A stretch of 64,000 nucleotides of DNA, from assembly GCA_029204225.1 (NCBI GenBank), contig CM055092.1, positions 44,260,309 to 44,324,308 of the forward strand. The letters are read 5' to 3'. Position 1 is the first letter of the stretch; every line of letters begins with the position of its first letter. Source of the DNA: Diphasiastrum complanatum (lineage: Eukaryota; Streptophyta; Lycopodiopsida; Lycopodiales; Lycopodiaceae). The position numbers and the translations under genes are program-made. Positions 1-9,791 of this stretch are shown piece after piece. The notes beneath the pieces are model-generated. The model was not told the DNA's origin. It made no database searches and saw nothing but the letters and a program-made list of their open reading frames with translations.

Positions 1-406
1 ACTCGAGTTTCTCCTTGAGGCTCCAAAAAGTTTTTATCTTCTCACTATGGAGAATGGGAATACATAGTAAAACACATTTCCTTTGCAAAGTTAGGTGAAA
101 ATCCAGCATGTAATAAGGAAGTAGACTCCACTTTCTTGCCCTAATGTGAAAACCCTAGCCTAGATCCAAGAGTCATGCTTGGTAGGTGCATGGTAGGTAC
201 AAATCTCATCATAAATCATGGTCTAGATCCTACAAAGTAGGAATCACTACCAAATAGACACAACCACTCCTCTTGACTCGTGGTAACCTACTTTAGGTGT
301 GTATGTACAAGTTGCACTTTGGCCATTGAAGTAACCAACAAACAATATTGACAAAATGTACAATATTCTACATGGCTAGATTTGCCAATGTAGGCAATTT
401 TTCACA
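1..406 (-). repeat. 3' LTR of element A, partial
   Basis: This stretch repeats 5306-5711 base for base apart from about 11 substitutions. On the minus strand it begins with TGTGAA at 406, and it is cut by the window edge after 406 of an expected 691 bases. Confidence 0.92.
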
Positions 407-3400
407 CTCCTCCTCAAATCTAGCCTTGGAGATCACAATGCTTTTATCAGTAACTCCAATTGAAGATCTAAGCTTGACAAATGAATCTTTAGGTAAAGGT
501 TTAGTAAACAAATCAGCCAAGCAACTTGATGATGGCACGTGTTGGAGCTTGATCTCTTTAGCTTGCACTTTTTCCCTCACGAAATGATGAGCAATTTCGA
601 TGTGTTTGCTCCTTGCATGGAATGTAGGATTAGTTGCAAGTGATTGGGCTGATTGGTTGTCACAATAGATGATAGGGATATCCTCCTCCATGACATGAAG
701 CTCCACCAATAGCCTTTTGAGCCACAAGACCTCCTTGCATGTTGATGTCAAGGCCTTGTATTCGGATTCTGTGGAAGATAGGGAGATGGTATCTTGCTTT
801 TTGGAAAGCCATGATACTACTCCATCACATAGAAAGGTGGCAAAGGCACTTGTTGATCTTCTATCCACTTTGTCACCTGCAAAATCCGAGTCACTATAGG
901 ATCTTAAGCCAAGATTAGTTCCTCTATACAAAATACCAAAATTCTTAGTGAATGAAATGTATCTAAGAACTCTTTTGGCCATCTTCCAATGTGAAACTAG
1001 AGGACTTTGCATGAATTGGCTTAACTTTCCAACACTATAACTAAGATCAGGTCTAGTTATAGTTAAATAGATCAAGGAGCCAATAAGCCTTCTATATAAT
1101 GTGATGTCCTCAAAGGATGCTTCATCACAACCAATAGATGCTTTTACATGTTGCTCCATTGGTGTCTCAATGCCTTTACAATTCTTCATTCCAGATCTAT
1201 CTAGGATGGATGTAGCATATTTAGATTGACAAATGAAGCTAAAATCACATCCTCTAATAACCTCTATTCCAAGAATGAAGCTCAATAGGCCGAGATCTAC
1301 CATCTTAAACTCTTTTGCTAAAGCAATTTTTACATCTCTAATTCCATCTAGATCATTACCACTCAAGATAATGTCCTCTACATACAAAACAAGAATAATG
1401 ATCATGCCATCATGAAAACTTATATACAATGATGGATCATAGGCACTCATTACAAAATTGATGGAAATGAGAAAAGAGTTTAGCCTAGAGTACCATGCTC
1501 TAGGTTCTTGCTTGAGCCCATAAAGGCTCTTCTTCAAAAAACACACCTTTCCTTCATGCTTTGCCTTGATGAAGCCCTCGAGTTGCCTCATGTAGATCTC
1601 TTCCTCCAAATAACCATTGAGGAATGCATTTGTGAAGTCAAGTTGGAATAGCTCCCAATTGAAGGTTGTAGCAAGACTAATGATCAACCTGATAGTAACA
1701 AGCTTAGCCACAGGAGCAAAAGTCTCATCATAGTCAATGCCTTTGGTTTGTAAAAAACTTTTGGCAACAAGCCTAGCTTTATGCTTGCTTATTGATCCAT
1801 CTTGATTATACTTCAATCTAAACACCCACTTGCAATCTAGAGGTTTCTTCCCTTGAGGAAGATCCACAAGATCCCAAGTATGATTCTCAATAAGAGCATC
1901 ATACTCTACTTGCATAGCATCCATCCAACTTTTAGACTTACAAGCATCTTTATAGCATGTTGGCTCATCTAACATTGAAGTAAGAAAGGTGTAAGATGTG
2001 AAAGATGATGAGCCTTCCCTTTGATCACCTTGACCATCATAGGTGAGCCTCAATGGCTCGGATCTTGCCCTTGTAGATCTTCTTGGAGTTCTTGGAGTTC
2101 TTGCATCTCGAGGTGGATCCTCAAGTTCTTCTTCACTTGGAAGCTCCTCCTCCATCCTAGCATGATCCTTGGCATCAAGATGAATAGTAGCATTATCATC
2201 CAAATCACAAGCATGTCCTTCATAAAAAATAACATCCCTACTCACTATCACCTTGCTAGTGATGGGATTGAAGACTCTATAACCTTTGCTATTCTCACCA
2301 TATCCCACAAACATGCCTTTGATGGATGTTGCATCATCCTTCCTTCTCTTATCCAAGGATTGGTGTACATAGCAAGTGGATCCAAAAACTTTGAGATCTT
2401 TGAGATTGGGCTTCTCTCCAAATAGAGCTTCAAATGGTGTGATTCCTCCAATGGCTTGGTTTGGCAATCTATTGCACAAATACTTAGCACAAGTTATTGC
2501 TTCACCCCAAAATGGTTTGGATAGAGAAGCATCTAGCCTTAAGGCCTTAGCACACTCACAAGGAGATCTATTTCTTCTCTCACTCACTCCATTTTGTTGA
2601 GGGGTGTATGGACATGACAACTCCCTCTTTATGCCATTAGAACTACAAAAGTCAATCAACTTATTGGAGATATATTCACCTCCATTATCACTCCTTAATA
2701 CCTTAATCTTGGTACTAAGTTGATTTTCTACCAAATTCTTGAACTTTACAAAAGAATCAAACACCATTGATTCGCTAGACAAAAGGTACATCCAACAAAA
2801 TCTAGAATAGTCATCAATGAAGATTACATAGTACTTGGCACCACCATTAGACTCATGTGAAAAACTATGAACATCTGAATGGATGAGTTCAAGAGGGGAG
2901 TTTGATCTTGATGTAGATCTTGAGAAGGGTAGTTTGTGAGCCTTTGAGAGGCTGCATGCTTCACATATCTTCCCACACTTTGACAAATGCTTGGGGAGTC
3001 CAACTGCAAGCTCCTTTGTAGCCATAGATTCCATGGCTTTGTAGTTGGGGTGGCCCAACCTTTTGTGCCACAGTTCCACCTTTGATAGCTCCACCTTTGC
3101 CAAGTTAACACTCTCCACTACAATATTAGCATCAAGCTTAAACAATATACCTTGCTTAAAGCCTTTGGCTATACATTCATCATTTCTAAGGATGGAACAA
3201 ACTCCATGCTTAAATTGTACATCTAGGCCATTATCCATTAACTGGCCAACACTAAGCAGATTCTTGGTTAACTTAGGAACATAAAGAACATTATCTAGAT
3301 TCATCCTTTTGGATGATCCCACATACAAGGGAATTGTTCCTATTCCACTTATCTTACATTCTTGACTACTTGAAGTATAGATTGATCTATGTAAGTCATT

Positions 3401-3523
3401 GTAAGAAAGTAAGGTGGAGAATATGTCCTTTTGATATGTCATGTGGAAACTTGCCCCACAATCAATCCACCAAGAATCATTGGTGTTGCTCTTGGATGAT
3501 GGTGGTTTGTTGGAAACCATCAA
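368..3523 (-). pseudogene. copia Pol of element A: protease, integrase, RT, RNase H
   Basis: A 1051-residue open stretch has the copia domain order. The protease active site is DCGAS (usual DSGAS). It is followed by the GAG-pre-integrase motif LWHKRLGHPN with CEAC, then the integrase core with HSDVH, RSDNGGEY and PQQNGVSER, so D, D and E are all present. The RT follows, from KWVFRLKY onward, then RNase H with SYSDSDFAGD, STESEY and YCDNQSA. The RT catalytic box reads YVED instead of YVDD, changing the first of the paired aspartates; this alone should cripple RT (inference). It is in the same frame as gag at 3590-4390 and is separated from it by one TAG at 3590-3592. The frame ends about 40 bases inside the 3' LTR. 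Confidence 0.88.
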
Positions 3524-3589
3524 GGATGACTCTTCATCCTTCTCTTCCTTCTGATGTGCAATGTTGCTTTGTTTGCTCTCTTGTGCCTT

Positions 3590-4390
3590 CTACTTCTTGA
3601 GACATTCTGATGCAAAATGTCCTTTCTTTCCACAGAAAAAACATTTGTACTTGGACTTGTCTTTGATCTTGCCCTTTGAGCTTGAAGCCTCATCCTCCTC
3701 CTTGGTCTCCTTGAAGTGCTTCTTCTTGCCATTGGTCTTCTTCTTGCTTTTGAATGAGAAATTGGCTTTCTCATCACCATCCTGCAGAGAAATAGCATTC
3801 ATTCTTGCATTGGTATGCAACATCCTACACTCTTCAGCTACTAATACACTGTGTAGCTTTTCTATAGTAGGCAAAGTGTCTTGGATTGCAAAGCTTTGGA
3901 CCAAATTTGTAAAGCCACTCCCTAGACCATTTAGGACAATCTGAACAAGCTCACTATCTTGAATTTTCTCTCCAATGGAAGCTAACTCCCTATTAAGAGA
4001 CTTGATTCTTAGCACATAATCTTGTGCACTCTCATCACTCCTCTTCATGCTTTGTAGAATCTGATTCCTAAGCATGAGAACCCTCGAAGTGTTACTAGAC
4101 TCATAGATAGATTTTAAAGATTCCCAAGCCTCTTTAGCACTCTTACATGATGATACTTCCCTTAAAAGATCATTGCTTACATTCATCTTAATACAGTGAA
4201 GTGCAAGCCTAGACCTCTTCTTGTATCTCACTAATTCCTGTGCACCTAGAGGTTCATCTTCATCATCTATTAGAAACTCATAAAGATCCTGGAGCACCAT
4301 TAGTGACTCCATCCTCACTTTCCAAATAGCATAATTGGTAGAATTTAACCTCTCACTAGCTTCTAGAAGGTAGGCTCCCACTGATCCCAT
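3590..4390 (-). CDS. copia Gag of element A
   Basis: The 266-residue protein starts MGSVGAYLLEASERLNSTNY and shows the usual plant copia Gag core (WKVRMES, then W.SLKSIYESSNTSRVLMLRNQI). A lysine-rich hinge and one complete CCHC zinc knuckle (CFFCGKKGHFASEC) lie at about residues 250-263. Gag packages element RNA into cytoplasmic particles. The start codon was chosen because it aligns with the Gag start of element B at 14006. The frame stops at TAG (3590-3592), but the same frame continues into the protease. Element B, which is related, has no stop at this place, so the TAG is more likely a nonsense mutation than a programmed signal. Confidence 0.85.
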   Translation of the reverse strand: MGSVGAYLLEASERLNSTNYAIWKVRMESLMVLQDLYEFLIDDEDEPLGAQELVRYKKRSRLALHCIKMNVSNDLLREVSSCKSAKEAWESLKSIYESSNTSRVLMLRNQILQSMKRSDESAQDYVLRIKSLNRELASIGEKIQDSELVQIVLNGLGSGFTNLVQSFAIQDTLPTIEKLHSVLVAEECRMLHTNARMNAISLQDGDEKANFSFKSKKKTNGKKKHFKETKEEDEASSSKGKIKDKSKYKCFFCGKKGHFASECLKK

Positions 4391-5020
4391 CTTACTAGCA
4401 AGATTCTACACACAAGATATAGATTTGTTTGTACTTGAAACTCACAAAGGTTTCTAACTTGCAGTGTTTCACTCAAATGTTGACTTCTAATCCAACAAAT
4501 GGATTTGTAATCACAGTTCTATCACTCCCTCACAAGCTGGAATGAAGATAAGATGAGATGAAAACTACACTCAAGCAAATCTTGCCAATCTTGGCTATTT
4601 TTGGACAAAAACTGACTCTATCTCTCTCATTCACTTTGATGTACTTTCAAGACCTGGTTTCCACTTTAAGAAGGTCTGAAATCAGCCTAGATTAATTAGT
4701 TTTCATGAAACAAATTCAAAACTAATCAATGGCAAGTGATCTTGGTAGCTTATTCTAGGATTTGCACCAAAAATTACATCAAACTGACACCAGATGAATT
4801 TTCTATGATCCAATGAATATGGGTTATTAAATGCTGGTTCAGAGATGCCCACATGTGTGAACAGTACGGATTTTGATCCTGAAAAAGTTTGGGATCAAAT
4901 CCCCTCACCAAAACCTGGATACCAGCTCGCCCTTCCAATACTAGCTTTTTGCACCAAAACCTGCTAAAACTAGATTAGACTCGAACACAGATCAATGGCC
5001 TTGTACTTGGCCGTCAATTT
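4391..5020 (-). other. 5' leader of element A
   Basis: About 630 bases lie between the 5' LTR and the Gag start. The stretch is colinear with the leader of element B (13201-14005) in reverse orientation. No long ORF is present, and the primer-binding site at its outer end is damaged. Confidence 0.7.
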
Positions 5021-5711
5021 TGTGAAAAGTACAGTACTAAGGACCATAAATGGATCTTTGAATGATCCAGAAGGTGATTGTATGCTTGTTAAACAATCTA
5101 TCAAAAACTAGTCATCAGAAAACAAGATCTAGTTTAGCAGCTTGATAGGAAACAAGTAGAGACAATCAAAGCATTGATCAATTAGTATAATCCAAATCCA
5201 CACGTGTGGAAATAAGGCTGTAGTATGGCCTGTAGACAGTGTTTACAAAGTGCCAAATCTGGGTTTCATTGGAAAAATAGAGTAATCACCATACAATGAG
5301 AGGAAACTCGAGTTTCTCCTTGAGGCTCCAAAAAGTTTCTATCTTCTCACTATGGAGAATGGGAATACATAGTAAAACACACTTCCTTTGCAAAGTTAGG
5401 TGAAAATCCAGCATGTAATAAGGAAGTAGACTCCACTTTATTGCCCTAATGTGAGAATACTAGCCTAGATCCAAGAGTCATGCTTGGTAGGTGCATGGTA
5501 GGTACAAATCTCATCATAAATCATGGTCTAGATCCTACAAAGTAGGAATCACTACCAAATAGACACAACCACTCCTTTTGACTTGTGGTAACCTACTTTA
5601 GGTGTGTATGTACAAGTGGCACTTTTGCCATTGAAGTAACCAACAAACAATATTGACAAAATGTACAATATTCTACATGGCTAGATTTACCAATGTAGGC
5701 AATTTTTCACA
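5021..5711 (-). repeat. 5' LTR of element A
   Basis: The LTR is 691 bases long. Read on the minus strand it starts TGTGAAAAATTGCC and ends TTTTCACA. Its termini and inner blocks (for example ATCCATTTATGGTCCT) match the LTRs of element B, so the two families share LTR ends. Confidence 0.9.
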
Positions 5712-6270
5712 AATTTTGTATTATGACGAATTTGGATTCTTCTGTAAAACCATTGGAAAAGTTGTAGTATATAGCTGTTTTTTGTGCTAGTCCCGCCATG
5801 TTGTGTAATTTTATGAAATGCTGCTCTTGCTTGCCAATGAGATTTTTCCATTCCTTGCGATGACCATATAGATATACTTTTCCACTTTCCGGTAGGAATA
5901 TCTAAAGGATGTAATAGGCCACTAGCTTTTAGCCTCTCCGCTTTATTTAACTAGCACTTAGTACATCTAAGTACATAGGCCTCTACCTGACTTTTCATCA
6001 TAGGCCACCAAAATTGCCTTCGAACTAAGTCAAGTGTTCTTTGTATACCTGGATGTCCTGCGCATGGACTATCATGACACTCATTCAAGATTTGGGCCCT
6101 TACACTATCATTCTCCGGTACACACACCTTTCCTTTACGAAACAAAATCATGTTTCAAATTAGGAAATCTGTTTCAGTCTTTCCCTGATTTGAGGAATCT
6201 TGCAAACCTGAATCGACCCCCGAAAGTACTTGTTGCCAATACTTTCCAAAAACAGGATCGGACTCATATC
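5712..6270 (-). pseudogene. Ty3/gypsy integrase fragment (chromovirus-like), target of element A
   Basis: On the minus strand the RNase H/integrase linker (DPVFGKYWQQVLSG) is followed by the H2C2 zinc-binding domain: CHDSPCAGHPGIQRTL, RQFWWPMM, then CTKC at about 5951. A TAG directly after CTKC interrupts the frame, but homology goes on (NKAERLKASGLLHPL). It then decays through frameshifts until element A begins. The integrase catalytic core is not readable. This is an old dead element into which element A jumped. Confidence 0.8.
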
Positions 6271-7490
6271 TGAAATGATAAAAAACAGAGTAAGCTCCAG
6301 TATATAATCTGACATAACAAATCTACTAGTACTTGATAAGAGACGAAAACTTCCGCATTCGGCTTTGTCTTATCTGATTACTGTCTCTCCATCAATATTA
6401 TGTCCACCTTTCGATGTCAATATTGTTGGTGAATAGACAGTTGGCTGTGGAAAACCAAGTTGACTTTGGATTCTAAGAAACTCCTCCTCAAAAAGTAGAT
6501 CATCTTCTTTATTGCACATTTCCTCCACAGCCATTTTCAAGCAATCTTTCCCTAAATAAAACTTATCATTATGTACATCGTCAACACCAAGGAGAAGATC
6601 ATCAGCATCAAAATCAATTATATCCGAAAATTCATCAAGCTCTGTGCTCAAAATGCAAAGAGTCTCAGCTTCAGTGAAGTCAAAAAGATTCGATATATCC
6701 GATATTGTCAAAAAGGAATTATTATCTATAATATAAGTAGGCAAAGTGATCAAAGATTTATCAGAAGGAGAAAGGGTAGTGGGTGTTCTAGGGCCTATAA
6801 AAGTAGCCCTAATTTGAGCATGATCAAAATCAGAACAATCATCTAAATTAACACTCGTGTCAATAAAAAAGGTATCTATATCTACAATCTTTGACTTTTC
6901 AGACTTCGTACCACTAGAAGAAGCTGCTTTAGAAGTGGAGGGCACAGAGTTCGAATCGTCAGAAATATTTAACAAAAGGAAAAAAACAAAAGTAGACTGA
7001 AAATCAACAAATCTACATTTTTTATTATGAATTGGGCACTCATCTACAGACTTGAAATCATTATGTAACTTGGTAAACATTTTGTCAAGCTTAGCTTTGT
7101 AGATATGCTGGTCGAGTGCCACCAGGTCCTGATAATGAATCATGTCTTTATTCTGAGACCTGAATAACGGAGTACTGAGCTGGGACTTAAATCTGAGATA
7201 TATCCCAGAAAACGCCTCCACACCAGGGCCTTCAGCTATAGAAGGTAGAATAAAAAGAAAAAAAAAAAAAAAGATTTGAAATAGTCCAACCTATCAGTAA
7301 TACCAAATTCATTAAAAAATGAAAGCAAACTGGATTCAAAATTAGACATTTTAAACAAAAATAATAGAACCCAAATATCACTCTCAGGCACAAACCCCAG
7401 GTCAGACAAGCACATCAAGGCAACGTGCGCTCGAGAAACCTTTCATCACCCAAACTACACCAAAAATCCCAATCCAGACTAATAATGGTT
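6271..7490 (-). other. unassigned stretch with an unrecognised 283-residue frame (6370-7221)
   Basis: One open frame on the minus strand (6370-7221) encodes an acidic, Ser/Asp-rich protein with one CPIHNKKC motif and no domain I can name. It lies between a Ty3 integrase piece and an unrelated plus-strand ORF, so it may be a degenerate part of a retroelement rather than a host gene. No splice structure or related copy is visible in the window. At 7256-7272 there is an A-rich run. A second minus-strand frame at 7236-7418 is short and low in complexity. Confidence 0.3.
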
Positions 7491-7492
7491 AC

Positions 7493-8254
7493 TTGATAGA
7501 TGCTATCACGGAACCCGTCATCCAGGTGGCTGCACATCCGCTGAATAACTTTTTGGTTATTTCAACATTTCGCAAGGATAGAATCCAGTCTAAGATGCTG
7601 AGTGAGATAGTGGAATCCTTTCTGGAATTTCCTGGCCCCTCAATTGTGCCATACAACTGGCATAGCTTCCTTATTCGTGAGCTAACCAACTCCATCAAAT
7701 CCAACAACCGTGAGCATATCGCAGCAGGCCCCCTATTGTGTAATTTTGCCCGTGCACTTCTTGAGACAAAAGTGCATGGTTTCCAACGCTCATCCCTTTT
7801 GTCTACCCAAGTGCCACACACTAACCTTCATCCGCCATCCCAAGCATCCACCTCCTCCCAACCTGCAGTTACTAACACAACGGCCAGCAAACGAATGCGT
7901 GGCACTGCCTCTACATCTTCATCTCCACCTGCTACCCAACGACGCTCCTCCACTACCGCACTAACCACTGCATCAACCACCACCACTTCTTCTGTGCAAC
8001 CCCCCACTCCAATCTCTATTGTCGCTACCTCTCTTCCTATTCCATCCACAACTGTTTCTGTGTCCATCCCCATTTCCTCTATTGATACCACTTCCATTTC
8101 TGTTCCATTATCCACTACTTTGTCCATTACCATCGCATCGTCCATCGCTCTTGTCGCCATCGTTGCTTCCATACCATTTAATCCGTCTGATTCTCAATTG
8201 TCTCTCGACACTCTAGCGTGGATGCAAGTCATCAATTTCTCACCCCCACACTAG
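7493..8254 (+). CDS. unrecognised protein, family copy 1 (related to 42.6-43.5 kb)
   Basis: The first 110 residues (IDAITEPVIQVAAHPLNNFL onward) align with a second copy at 43168-43500: both have GYLIDAI/GYLLDAI, an LNNFL block, a RKDRI block, a YNW block and a KVHGF/KIHGF block. The residues after that are a Ser/Thr/Pro-rich low-complexity tail, which ends in TAG. Homology reaches back to about 7430 without an ATG, so the true start is upstream or lost. I do not recognise the family. The second copy lies among LTR elements, so a Gag-like role in a mobile element is possible but unproven. Confidence 0.4.
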   Translation: MIDAITEPVIQVAAHPLNNFLVISTFRKDRIQSKMLSEIVESFLEFPGPSIVPYNWHSFLIRELTNSIKSNNREHIAAGPLLCNFARALLETKVHGFQRSSLLSTQVPHTNLHPPSQASTSSQPAVTNTTASKRMRGTASTSSSPPATQRRSSTTALTTASTTTTSSVQPPTPISIVATSLPIPSTTVSVSIPISSIDTTSISVPLSTTLSITIASSIALVAIVASIPFNPSDSQLSLDTLAWMQVINFSPPH

Positions 8255-8419
8255 ACCCTTTTTGCTCCATCTTCGTATTATTTAAATAAATCATTTTAAA
8301 ACTTAGCTTTTGTAAAGTTCCTAAGTTGGAAAACACAACTTGACCTCAAGAAACACAAAGAGATCTTGATGGTCAAGATAGTGATCCTGATGGAACTTCA
8401 ACAAGCAATCAGAGTGAAG
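8255..8419. other. short unassigned AT-rich spacer
   Basis: Between the ORF at 7493-8254 and the TC-type LTR unit there are stop codons in all frames and no recognisable motif. Confidence 0.4.
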
Positions 8420-8514
8420 AGGGCTCACCTCTCAAATCTATAAGAGGGAGCCATTTCTCTTGTAATTGATCTCCTTTTACTCTTCCTAATAAAACTCTGT
8501 TAGTTTTACTTTCG

Positions 8515-8589
<75 letters not shown>
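8420..8589 (+). repeat. TC-type LTR fragment, copy 1, with (TC)n microsatellite
   Basis: A conserved block contains GGCTCACCTCT, a TATA box (TATAAG at 8439-8444) and AATAAA at 8488-8493. It is followed by about 36 TC dinucleotides at 8517-8589. The same block occurs at 48484, 62881 and 63256. The TATA box and poly(A) signal about 50 bases apart are what a short U3-R region of an LTR would show. Confidence 0.65.
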
Positions 8590-8595
<6 letters not shown>

Positions 8596-8624
8596 AAGAA
8601 AACCATGGAGCAATCATTAAGATC

Positions 8625-9791
8625 CATTAGGTCTCATGTCTTTTTTGCCACACCTCCACTCCAAGGCAATAATACATTAGGTTGAGACTTGTCATCTCGA
8701 ATTATTCCATGAGATCCTTTTTTATCTTTATTATCTCTTGATTATTTCCTGTAATAATCAAGTCATCAACATAAAGAGCAACCAAAGCAATCATACCATC
8801 AAAGCATAAGACATAAAGATTTGGATCAGAGTGTGCTCTCACCATCTCCTTAGAATGAAAGTAGGCATCAATCCTATTGTACCACGCACGTGGTGCCTGT
8901 TTGAGACCATAAAGTGCTTTCTTCAAGCGACATACTTTATTCTCCTATCCTTTCGCTATAAAGCCTTCAGATTGATCCATAAACACCTCTTCTTCTAACT
9001 CACCATTTAGAAAAGTAGATTTCACATCCATCTAATGTAAAGGCCAACCAAAATGTGAAGCTAAACCAACAAGTAGATGTAGAGTATTCCACTTACATAC
9101 TAGTGCAAAGGTCTCCTCATAGTTGATGCCTTTACTTTGTGCATAACCTTTGATTACCAATCTTGCTTTGTGCTTTGTTATACTTCCATCTACATGGTAC
9201 TTAGTCCTGTACACCCATTTACAACCAATGGGTTTCTTGCCAACTGGTGGTTCCACTAAGTCCCATGTGCTATGCTTAGCAATTGACCCCATCTCTTCTT
9301 CCATGGCCTTGACCAAAATGTCATCATCCTTCACTTCAACATAAGTCAAAGGTTCTTTTCTTTGAATAATGCTAGATAAGAGAGCATAATTTGCTGCATA
9401 CCTATCAAGTTGTGTCCTCTCTCTTGTTGATCTTCATAGCTCTCCATGGATAGATGATCCTAGAAAGTCATCCATGTCGCGGCTCTCCATCAATCTCTCA
9501 AACCACTTAGGGAGATTCTTGTCAGGTGATCAGCTTCTTGGTGAAAATGTATTCCATGGTACATCCTTCTCCTTGCATTTGTCACCTGCAACTTCAATCA
9601 TCATTTGCAGCAAAAGGTTTATCTCTACCTCTCCAACTTGTCTCTTGAGATTGAGTAGTAGTATCATGAGGTGTATCCACATGTCCATCACTAGGAAAGT
9701 CAACAAATGGATCATCATCAAGAGAAATTCTCACTGTACCATCTTTCCCACTAAATGTATCCATCTTCTTCCTAGTGCCTTTCTTGCTCAT
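8625..9791 (-). pseudogene. copia Pol fragment: linker and reverse transcriptase
   Basis: Minus-strand pieces in order: a linker (DDPFVDFPSDGHVDTPHD, near 9700), the RT start (WDLVEPPVGKKPIGCKWVYR, 9032-9349), then ALYGLKQAPRAWYNR and an intact YVDD box (8702-8926). The thumb start (FEMTSLNLMYYCLGVEVW) follows at about 8640-8700. In-frame stops at about 9030, 8950 and 8702 break the reading frame. No RNase H, integrase core or LTR remains on either side. The fragment is bounded on the left by the TC-type LTR unit. Confidence 0.8.

Larger units (their letters stand above)
1..5711 (-). mobile_element. Ty1/copia LTR retrotransposon, element A, 3' LTR cut by window edge
   Basis: This is a copia element read on the minus strand: 5' LTR at 5021-5711, leader at 4391-5020, one gag-pol frame at 4390-368, and 406 bases of the 3' LTR at 1-406. 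The two LTR stretches align without gaps at an offset of 5305, and I count about 11 differences in 406 bases, so the insertion is fairly recent. The primer-binding site next to the 5' LTR (about 5009-5020) is degenerate compared with the tRNA-Met type TGGTATCAGAGC seen in element B. The right flank is a Ty3 integrase gene. The left target duplication lies outside the window and cannot be checked. Confidence 0.9.

Noticed and set aside
3590-3592. Programmed TAG readthrough between Gag and Pol in element A
   Set aside because: The context (TAG AAG) is not a known readthrough signal, and the related element B has no stop here.
6370-7221. Host gene of 283 residues
   Set aside because: It stays unassigned: no domain, it lies between retroelement pieces, and it lacks any sign of exon structure.
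8409-8627. Minus-strand frame of repeated Arg-Glu
   Set aside because: It is the translation of the TC microsatellite and has no coding meaning.
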